A stretch of 6,252 bases of DNA from Actinomycetota bacterium (GTDB lineage: Bacteria > Actinomycetota > Actinomycetes > Nanopelagicales > Nanopelagicaceae): positions 1 to 6,252 of the forward strand of contig SXRC01000024.1 of the NCBI GenBank assembly GCA_005793655.1. Direction: 5' to 3'. Under the pieces are notes generated by a model. It saw only the letters and a list, made by a program, of their open reading frames with translations, ran no database searches and was not told where the DNA came from. Positions 1 to 5,147 of this stretch are shown one piece after another. Within the stretch, counting starts at the first letter, position 1. Every line of letters begins with the position of its first letter. A program made the position numbers and the translations under genes.

Positions 1-372
1 AATATTATCTCGACCAGATAATGCTTTGTTAAAGCCAACACCCAATGCCAATAAGGTTGAGATTCGACCATTAACAGTAATTTGTCCAGATGTTGGTGGC
101 AAGATTCCACCAATTGAACGCATAAGTGTTGATTTACCCGCACCATTTGCCCCCACGATTCCTAGAACAGAGCCATGTGGGATATCTAGACTTAAGTTTT
201 TTACTGCTTCAACAGTTCTAGTTCGAACCCGCTCACCTCTACTGGCACGCATGATCGCATTTTTTAAAGTTTTTTTCGACTCAATATTTATCTTATAACT
301 TATGGATAAATCCCGAATTCGAATTGCTAAATTACTTTGCAATGAAATATTTGAATTAGATACGGACGGCAA
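1..372 (-). CDS. ABC exporter ATPase, Wzt/TagH/RfbE type (N-terminal part, runs off left edge)
   Basis: This is the nucleotide-binding subunit of an ABC-2 exporter that would energise export of a polysaccharide or polyol-phosphate polymer across the cytoplasmic membrane. Only the first 124 codons are present. Reading from 372 leftward, residues 15-26 form the first strand with a possible A-loop Tyr26, and residues 74-82 are the Walker A motif GANGAGKST. The stretch GILPPTSGQITVNGR at 89-103, then LGVGF and LSGRDNI up to residue 124, is typical of the Wzt/TagH subfamily. Walker B, the signature motif and any C-terminal glycan-binding domain lie outside the window. I chose the TTG at 372-370 because an AAGGGAG Shine-Dalgarno (386-380) sits 7 bases upstream; a GTG at 379-377 is too close to it. 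The start lies inside the permease gene, giving a 17-base overlap and probable translational coupling. The substrate cannot be told from this fragment. Confidence 0.9.
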   Translation of the reverse strand, partial: MPSVSNSNISLQSNLAIRIRDLSISYKINIESKKTLKNAIMRASRGERVRTRTVEAVKNLSLDIPHGSVLGIVGANGAGKSTLMRSIGGILPPTSGQITVNGRISTLLALGVGFNKALSGRDNI

Positions 373-1228
373 ATTCACGCTCCCTTGAGATAAAGAAGTA
401 GCTTCCCATTAAAAATGCAAAAAATGCCCAAAAAATACAACCGATAAATTGAAAGAGAGTGGGAGGTAGTCCATCAATCCAAATTCTTGAATTAGCAGAA
501 AGTATTGGCCCAAGAGGATTCAAATAAAGAATTATCCGATACCAGCCATTTAACATATCCGATTGCCATAAGACTGGGGACGCATAAAGCCAGATTCGCA
601 TGATGTATGAAAGCAGCTTTGTAGTATCTCGGAAGTAAACATTCATCGTGGCACATAACAAAGCAATTCCAAAACTGGTTATAACTAACAAGATAAACAA
701 AAATGGCAGTAGCAAGTAAGTCCAATTAAGCCCTGGCAGTTGAGTATCATCAAGCAGTAATTTTCCAATAAGAACAATTAAAATATAAATTGGAATTGTT
801 GGTAGGAACTGTCTAGCAGCACTTATCGCACTAGAAAGTGGTAGGAGTGATCTTGGAAATGCTTGGTTTAAAATCAGACTGCCACCTGAGGTAATAGAGG
901 CAGCCCCGAGTAGGATGCAATTTTGAGCAAAATAAAAGGTGAATAACCCAATTAATATATGGCACAAAGTGAGGAAGCCATTACCTTGACCTCGACCACC
1001 TTGAATAATGGTCACTAACAAGAAGTAAATAACCGCCAGAAATAACGGGTTTAAAACTAACCAAACTTTGCCCAGCTTTGATTCTAGATACTCAGCTTTG
1101 TCAGAAAATTTTGATAGCTCAGTAGCAAACTCTCGTCTACGCCAAAAGTCTTTAAGGTAAGGCTTTATTGGTGGCAAAGATGAATGGTAAGGCTTGAATA
1201 CTTGGATCTTATTACTGCCCTCGATCAT
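356..1228 (-). CDS. ABC-2 type polysaccharide/polyol-phosphate export permease (Wzm/TagG/RfbD type)
   Basis: This 290-residue integral membrane protein is the transmembrane subunit matching the downstream ATPase. Its length is usual for the family. Residues 33-60 (REF to the WLVLNP stretch) are the conserved amphipathic entry before the first membrane span. Hydrophobic segments lie near residues 60-76, 85-107, 141-159, 169-196, 207-221 and 257-280. Family landmarks are the FPRSLLPL stretch at 124-131, the YFRD loop at 198-201, the ASPVLW stretch at 216-221, and a C-terminal EREFAVRI ending close to the membrane. In actinobacteria such pairs export cell-wall galactan or other surface glycans, but no glycosyltransferase is visible here to fix the substrate. 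The ATG at 1228 has no clear Shine-Dalgarno. The upstream TerC-family gene stops 5 bases earlier, so initiation may depend on coupling. Confidence 0.92.
   Translation of the reverse strand: MIEGSNKIQVFKPYHSSLPPIKPYLKDFWRRREFATELSKFSDKAEYLESKLGKVWLVLNPLFLAVIYFLLVTIIQGGRGQGNGFLTLCHILIGLFTFYFAQNCILLGAASITSGGSLILNQAFPRSLLPLSSAISAARQFLPTIPIYILIVLIGKLLLDDTQLPGLNWTYLLLPFLFILLVITSFGIALLCATMNVYFRDTTKLLSYIMRIWLYASPVLWQSDMLNGWYRIILYLNPLGPILSANSRIWIDGLPPTLFQFIGCIFWAFFAFLMGSYFFISREREFAVRI
380..386 (-). promoter_or_regulatory. Shine-Dalgarno deciding the TTG start of the ABC ATPase
   Basis: On the minus strand this reads AAGGGAG, a good match to the anti-Shine-Dalgarno, 7 bases before the TTG at 372-370. 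It lies within the last codons of the permease gene. No ATG with comparable spacing exists in the ATPase frame. The next in-frame alternatives are a TTG nine codons downstream, without such a site, and a GTG at 379-377 only one base beyond this motif. Confidence 0.65.
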
Positions 1229-1233
1229 GAGGG

Positions 1234-2133
1234 TTATTCTGCCACCTTTGATTTAGAACTGACGAAAAGACTTGCAATAGTTGTTATAAGTAAAGTTCCA
1301 ATGATGACTAGCAGCGAGAATTGTGTGGAAATTTCTGGAATTTCAACACCAAATATTTTATGGATATCTCCACCATGCAGGGCTTCAACAATTAGTTTTA
1401 CCCCGATAAAGCCTAAAATTACCGCTAATCCTTTAGTTAAGTAAATCAATTTATCCATCAAGCCGCCCAATAAAAAGTAGAGCTGACGTAGCCCCATAAG
1501 TGCGAAAGCATTGGCGGTAAAGACAATATAAGGATCTTTGGTTAAACCAAATATTGCCGGAATTGAATCAAGGGCAAATACCAGATCTGTAAATGCAATC
1601 GCCACCAATACAATCATCATTGGTGAGGCTCCTTTATTTCTAAACCAAGTGATTAGTTTTCCTTCTTTCCACTCTTTTTCACCCGATTCACTAACTAACT
1701 TATAAGCGGTGTAGAGCAAGAAAGCACCAAATATGTAAAAAACCCAGGAGTATCTTGAAATTGCAACACTACCTAGGGCAATAAATATTCCCCGCAGCAC
1801 TAATGCCATAATAATTCCAATCAGTAGCACTAATTGCTGCTTTGTTTTATCAATCTTAAATCTTGCTAAAATCAAAATAAATATGAATAAGTTGTCGACA
1901 GAAAGTGAGTACTCAGTAATCCAGCCGGCGAAAAACTCACCACGTGCCTGGGTTGTGCCCCAATCACCTAATGAATACCCAAAAATAATTGCTGCGCTCA
2001 CATAAAAAATAGTCCAGGCAGCTGCCTCTTTCATAGATGTTTCTTTATTTCGCCTGATTATGGCCAAAGCCAGGTCGAAGAGTAAAACTGCTAAAAGTCC
2101 AGCGATTGTTACCTGCCAGACAGTTGCACTCAT
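1234..2133 (-). CDS. TerC/Alx-family integral membrane protein, probable manganese exporter
   Basis: This 299-residue polytopic membrane protein belongs to the TerC family (Alx-like branch, usual length about 300). Characterised members export Mn2+ or supply it to exported metalloenzymes, and the old tellurite-resistance name is historical. About nine hydrophobic segments are visible, near residues 5-25, 38-54, 78-92, 100-120, 130-147, 171-190, 204-222, 233-251 and 273-291. The two family motifs with membrane-embedded acidic residues are EYSLSVDN at 74-81 and DLVFALDSIPA at 183-193. FTANAFALMGLRQLYFLLGG at 205-224 is also typical. The ATG at 2133 abuts the stop of the upstream flavoprotein gene (TAA directly followed by ATG), and an AAGGTG Shine-Dalgarno lies 9 bases upstream inside that gene. 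I see no yybP-ykoY Mn riboswitch, and there is no intergenic room for one. Family assignment is secure; metal specificity is inferred. Confidence 0.93.
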   Translation of the reverse strand: MSATVWQVTIAGLLAVLLFDLALAIIRRNKETSMKEAAAWTIFYVSAAIIFGYSLGDWGTTQARGEFFAGWITEYSLSVDNLFIFILILARFKIDKTKQQLVLLIGIIMALVLRGIFIALGSVAISRYSWVFYIFGAFLLYTAYKLVSESGEKEWKEGKLITWFRNKGASPMMIVLVAIAFTDLVFALDSIPAIFGLTKDPYIVFTANAFALMGLRQLYFLLGGLMDKLIYLTKGLAVILGFIGVKLIVEALHGGDIHKIFGVEIPEISTQFSLLVIIGTLLITTIASLFVSSKSKVAE

Positions 2134-3522
2134 TTAGTTAAACACCTTTCCTGGGTTTAAAATATTATTTGGATCTAGAGTTTTCTTGATTGAACGCATA
2201 ATACTAACTGCTTCAGCGCCAGTTTCTGCGATCAGCGCCGATATCTTGCCAGAACCAATTCCATGTTCACCAGTACAAGTACCACCCATTTCGATCATCT
2301 TCATAGTTAGCTCATGGGTAATGTGACGAACATCCTCTAACTCCTCTGGTTTTTCTGGGTCAGTAACTATAAAACAATGAAAGTTGGCATCTGCCACATG
2401 TCCTAATATTGAAAACGGATAAGGATGTTTACTAAGTACCTGTTCAGCAACAGTTACAGCCTGCGCAAGTTTAGAAAGCGGCACTGCAGCATCAGTACTT
2501 ACTGCACGCTTTCCAGGATTCGCTGCAATACCTGCCCAATACGCGTTATGGCGTGCTTGCCATAATTTTCTTCTAGCGCCTTCATCCGTACTCCACGCAA
2601 ACTCTGAACCACCAAACTCCTCCACAATATCTTTCACAGATTGCGCATCCTCTGCTACTCCTTGAGGTGAACCATGGAATTCAAAAAACAATGTTGGCAC
2701 CTCTGCTAATGACAATCCATCATGTGAATTCACATTTTTAATGCATTTGGCATCTAAAAACTCACACCTTGCTATCGAGATACCAGATCTAACAATCGCT
2801 GTGGCAGCAGTTACCCCATCTGCAAGTGATTTAAACTGCACAGTTGCAGCAGCCATCTTCTCTGGAATTCCAAATACTCGAAGGGTTAATTCAGTTATCA
2901 CTGCCAAAGTTCCCTCAGAGCCAACAAGTAATCTAGTTAGGTCATAGCCAGCTGATAACTTTCTGGTTTCACGACCAGTTTTAATAATTGTTCCATCTGC
3001 CATAACTGCGGTCAGAGCCAATACGTTATCTCGCATCGAGCCATATCTAACAGTTGTGGTGCCGGCAGCCCCAGTTGCTGCCATTCCACCAAGAGTTGCA
3101 TCGGCTCCTGGATCAACTGAGAAAAATAGGCCAGAGTTGGCTAGCTTTTCATTTAATGCTACGCGATGAACACCTGGTTGAACCCTTACCAACAAATCAT
3201 CTGCCCGAACATCAATAATTTTGTTCATCTGAGTTAGATCAAGTGAAATACCGCCAAATAGGGGGAGCACATGGCCTTCCAGCGATGAGCCAGCACCGAA
3301 GGCAACTACTGGAATCTTTTGTTGATTGCAGTAAGCCAAAACCTTAGAAACTTCCTCTGTGCTTTGTGGCATCACTACAGCTGATGGATTAACTGGTGGA
3401 ATAGCAGATTCATCTCTGCCATGTTGTGCCAACACAGTTTCATTTGTTGAAACTAAACCAGTTACTAAACTTTTTAAATGCTCAATTTGTTCTGACGACA
3501 GGTCAACTCGCTTATTAATCAT
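2134..3522 (-). CDS. FAD-linked D-2-hydroxyacid dehydrogenase (D-lactate/glycolate type, GlcD/DLD family)
   Basis: This 462-residue flavoprotein probably oxidises a D-2-hydroxyacid such as D-lactate to the 2-oxoacid and passes electrons to the respiratory chain. The N-terminal PCMH-type FAD domain shows VNPSAVVMPQSTEEV at 44-58, FGAGSSLEGH at 75-84, PGADATLGGMAATGAAG at 138-154 and GSEGTLAVIT at 201-210. The C-terminal substrate domain shows ARHNAYW at 323-329, GHVADANFH at 374-382 with the metal or substrate histidines, GTCTGEHGIG at 414-423 and the closing DPNNILNPGKVF at 450-461. The commoner second motif is GHVGDGNFH, so two glycines are alanines here. Length and domain order fit single-chain D-lactate dehydrogenases (LDHD-like), but glycolate or another hydroxyacid cannot be excluded. 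No membrane segment or iron-sulfur subunit gene is present. It appears to head the minus-strand block. The ATG at 3522 lacks a Shine-Dalgarno and fits a leaderless mRNA. Confidence 0.92.
   Translation of the reverse strand: MINKRVDLSSEQIEHLKSLVTGLVSTNETVLAQHGRDESAIPPVNPSAVVMPQSTEEVSKVLAYCNQQKIPVVAFGAGSSLEGHVLPLFGGISLDLTQMNKIIDVRADDLLVRVQPGVHRVALNEKLANSGLFFSVDPGADATLGGMAATGAAGTTTVRYGSMRDNVLALTAVMADGTIIKTGRETRKLSAGYDLTRLLVGSEGTLAVITELTLRVFGIPEKMAAATVQFKSLADGVTAATAIVRSGISIARCEFLDAKCIKNVNSHDGLSLAEVPTLFFEFHGSPQGVAEDAQSVKDIVEEFGGSEFAWSTDEGARRKLWQARHNAYWAGIAANPGKRAVSTDAAVPLSKLAQAVTVAEQVLSKHPYPFSILGHVADANFHCFIVTDPEKPEELEDVRHITHELTMKMIEMGGTCTGEHGIGSGKISALIAETGAEAVSIMRSIKKTLDPNNILNPGKVFN
2143..2148 (-). 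promoter_or_regulatory. Shine-Dalgarno of the TerC-family gene inside the upstream gene
   Basis: The minus strand reads AAGGTG here, within a purine-rich AGGAAAGGTG run, 9 bases before the ATG at 2133. It lies in the last codons of the dehydrogenase gene, whose stop touches the ATG. This supports both the chosen start and co-transcription. Confidence 0.55.
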
Positions 3523-3528
3523 AGGCAG

Positions 3529-3557
3529 ATGATACTTGATTTTATGCAGTTATTTAA
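3529..3557 (-). promoter_or_regulatory. Candidate leaderless promoter of the hydroxyacid dehydrogenase
   Basis: On the minus strand TATCAT (3534-3529) matches the -10 consensus at five of six bases and ends six bases before the ATG, which would put the transcription start at or beside the A of the ATG. A weak -35 (TTAAAT, 3557-3552) lies 17 bases upstream. The missing Shine-Dalgarno in front of this gene fits a leaderless transcript, which is common in actinobacteria. A second AT-rich hexamer, TAAAAT (3545-3540), would instead give a leader of about ten bases. Confidence 0.4.
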
Positions 3558-3575
3558 TGCCCTTAAAACTACATA

Positions 3576-3598
3576 TTTTTACTATTTATTAGTAAAAA
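3576..3598. repeat. AT-rich inverted repeat, candidate operator between the divergent genes
   Basis: A perfect 9-base inverted repeat: tttttacta at 3576-3584 and tagtaaaaa at 3590-3598, separated by tttat. It lies about 54-76 bases upstream of the predicted start of the minus-strand dehydrogenase transcript and upstream of the candidate plus-strand promoter, so one regulator could act on both genes. The arms are mostly A and T, so chance or simple DNA bending are real alternatives. It lies between divergent promoters and ends no transcript, so a terminator role is unlikely. Confidence 0.4.
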
Positions 3599-3623
3599 AA
3601 TAATATAAATCCCGCATAATATC

Positions 3624-3653
3624 TTGCATAAACTGGTGATTGTTGCTTATTAT
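3624..3653 (+). promoter_or_regulatory. Candidate promoter of the aminotransferase gene
   Basis: TTGCAT at 3624-3629 and TATTAT at 3648-3653 are separated by 18 bases and resemble a housekeeping sigma promoter. Transcription would begin near 3660 and give a leader of roughly 90 bases before the ATG at 3752. Both hexamers deviate from consensus and the region is AT-rich, so this is a moderate call. Confidence 0.4.
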
Positions 3654-3666
3654 TTTAACTCTGCTA

Positions 3667-3688
3667 AACTTCACTTGTAAGAGAAGTT
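3667..3688 (+). repeat. Imperfect 22-base dyad at the start of the predicted leader
   Basis: AACTTC (3667-3672) and GAAGTT (3683-3688) are inverted, and inside them CTT (3674-3676) pairs with AAG (3679-3681). The A at 3673 and the A at 3682 are mismatched and GT sits at the centre. It begins about 7 bases after the predicted transcription start, so it could be a repressor operator or the first hairpin of the leader. The sequence alone does not decide between them. Confidence 0.4.
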
Positions 3689-3694
3689 CTGATT

Positions 3695-3751
3695 AGGAGA
3701 GTGCACTAAAATTTTGGTCTTAAATAAGACCCTTTGATAGTTCAAAATTTT
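3695..3751 (+). promoter_or_regulatory. Possible structured leader: distant Shine-Dalgarno and hairpin before the aminotransferase ATG
   Basis: AGGAGA (3695-3700) is the only strong Shine-Dalgarno in the region but lies 51 bases before the ATG at 3752. Seven bases after it comes AAAATTTT (3708-3715), and an identical copy at 3744-3751 ends directly before the ATG. The octamer is self-complementary, so the two copies can pair. Between them GGTCTTA (3716-3722) and TAAGACC (3725-3731) form a perfect dyad that can make a hairpin of six base pairs with an AAAT loop, followed by 12 unpaired bases. The fold would bring the Shine-Dalgarno to 7 bases from the ATG. The outer stem is all A-U, so its stability is uncertain. 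Confidence 0.35.
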
Positions 3752-5146
3752 ATGAAAACCCAAACGCACCACCCCCAAACCTTTAGAGCCCTACCAACAC
3801 ATTCAAAACCACTTGATACCAATCGCTTAGCCATGTTGTTTGAACAACAGGTAGCTTTGTATCAATCTAACCTGCGCAGCTCAGGTGTTGAGTACGAGAG
3901 AGCACTTAAATCAATTCCATTAGGTGCACATTCAACCTTCCAATCATTTGATCCTTATCCAATATCGATCGTGTCTGCGAAGGGTGCTTGGATGACCGAT
4001 GTTGATGGCCGAAAGATGTTAGATCTTTCTATGGGCTTTGGCTCGATGTTGGCTGGACATTTAAATCCAGAGGTAATGGCAGAGTTGAAAGCCACATTAG
4101 ATGTGGGGACGTTGTATACCGCACCATCTCCAGATTCAAGGGATGCAGCTGAGCGGCTTTGCCGCCGATTTGGAATTGATCAAATTAGATTTACCAACTC
4201 CGGAACTGAATCAACCATGTATGCCATCCGCACTGCTCGTGCTTACACCGGCAAAGAGGGTGTAGTAAAAGTTGAAGGTGGATACCATGGAAGTGGGGAT
4301 GCGGTGATGGTTTCAACTAAACCACCACTTGATAAAGCAGGACCTGCCGATTCACCAAACTCGGTGATCGGAAATGCATCCGTACCAGGTGAGTCCCACG
4401 TAGTGCCATTTAATAATATTGCAGCACTTGAGAGTGTGTTTGAAAAACATTACTCAACCATTGCTTGCTTTATCGTTGAGCCAGTTTTAGAAAATATTGG
4501 CATAGTGCTACCAGATGAAGGATATTTAGAAGCGGTTCGTCAACTTTGTGATCAATACAAAATTATCTTAATTTTTGATGAGGTTAAGACTGGCTTGACT
4601 GCAGGCCCACAAGGAGCAGCACAGAGATTGGGCGTAATTCCAGATTTAATTTGCTTGGCTAAATCAATTGGTGGTGGAATTCCACTTGCAGCATTTGGCG
4701 GTAAGGCAGAGTTTATGAAACCAGTAACTGATGGTCGGATGCCACACCTTGGCACATTTAATGGTCATATTCTGGCTATGGCTGCAGTTAGAGCGATCGA
4801 TAAAATTTTCACACCCACAGCACTTGCCAAGGCAGAATCTTTCAATATTCAAGCACTCACAAGGTTTCAAGAGATTATTGATACTTATGAATTACCAGCA
4901 CATACCGTTGGTTTTGGGGTTAAAGGGTGTGTTACTTGGTCTGATACTCCGGTGCGTAATTATCGCGATTACAAAGCAACTGATTTTCAAATAGCAGAGC
5001 TTTCATTTATTTGGTCGCTCAATCATGGAATTATGACGCCACCAGGATTAGATGAGCAGTGGCTTATTAGCTTGGCCCATGATCAAGCAGAGATAGATTT
5101 TATGGTTAATGACTTTAGTGAATTAGCAAAAACTCTTCGCGGCTAA
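3752..5146 (+). CDS. Class III PLP aminotransferase, glutamate-1-semialdehyde aminomutase-like
   Basis: This cytoplasmic, PLP-dependent fold-type I enzyme has 464 residues from the ATG at 3752. GSAM-like features appear in order: YERALKSIPLGAH at 48-60, the cofactor-phosphate loop NSGTEST at 149-155, YHGSGD at 178-183, FDEVKTG at 275-281 with the PLP-ring aspartate, the Schiff-base lysine K304 in LAKSIGGGIPLAAFGG (302-317), and GTFNGHILAMAA at 334-345. True HemL usually has YHGHGD, FDEVMTG and a GTLSGNPLA-like segment. Those differences, and about 30 extra N-terminal residues, argue against assigning heme synthesis. The convergent MmsA-type dehydrogenase suggests a semialdehyde product from a beta-amino acid, which is inference. 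The start is uncertain: a TTG at 3734 adds six residues, an ATG at 3833 would remove 27, and none has a normally spaced Shine-Dalgarno. The stop is one base from the neighbouring convergent stop. Confidence 0.9.
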   Translation: MKTQTHHPQTFRALPTHSKPLDTNRLAMLFEQQVALYQSNLRSSGVEYERALKSIPLGAHSTFQSFDPYPISIVSAKGAWMTDVDGRKMLDLSMGFGSMLAGHLNPEVMAELKATLDVGTLYTAPSPDSRDAAERLCRRFGIDQIRFTNSGTESTMYAIRTARAYTGKEGVVKVEGGYHGSGDAVMVSTKPPLDKAGPADSPNSVIGNASVPGESHVVPFNNIAALESVFEKHYSTIACFIVEPVLENIGIVLPDEGYLEAVRQLCDQYKIILIFDEVKTGLTAGPQGAAQRLGVIPDLICLAKSIGGGIPLAAFGGKAEFMKPVTDGRMPHLGTFNGHILAMAAVRAIDKIFTPTALAKAESFNIQALTRFQEIIDTYELPAHTVGFGVKGCVTWSDTPVRNYRDYKATDFQIAELSFIWSLNHGIMTPPGLDEQWLISLAHDQAEIDFMVNDFSELAKTLRG

Positions 5147-5147
5147 C

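Noticed and set aside
26..298. Plus-strand open frame across the left edge
   Set aside because: It is antisense to the ABC ATPase, whose Walker A and subfamily motifs show the real coding strand. Other frames inside the large genes (for example near 492-725, 2741-2947, 4552-4994 and 5195-5901) were dropped for the same reason.
3576..3598. Intrinsic terminator
   Set aside because: The stem is almost all A-T and lies between two divergent genes, where no transcript needs to end.
3714..3737. Eight-codon upstream open frame (TTG to TGA) after the AGGAGA site
   Set aside because: Spacing of 13 bases to a TTG is poor and the peptide has no features such as a run of regulatory codons. It is kept only as a weak alternative role for the stranded ribosome site.
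3734..3751. TTG at 3734 as the aminotransferase start
   Set aside because: It adds six residues with no family similarity and has no Shine-Dalgarno at normal distance. The ATG at 3752 is preferred, though not proven.
3660..3751. Known riboswitch class (glycine, SAM or Mn) in the aminotransferase leader
   Set aside because: GGAGAG followed by a hairpin first recalled a glycine aptamer, but the conserved core elements and tandem arrangement are missing, and the region is too short for the other classes.
3752..5146. Naming the aminotransferase hemL
   Set aside because: Several active-site segments differ from typical HemL, the N-terminus is longer, and no heme gene is nearby.
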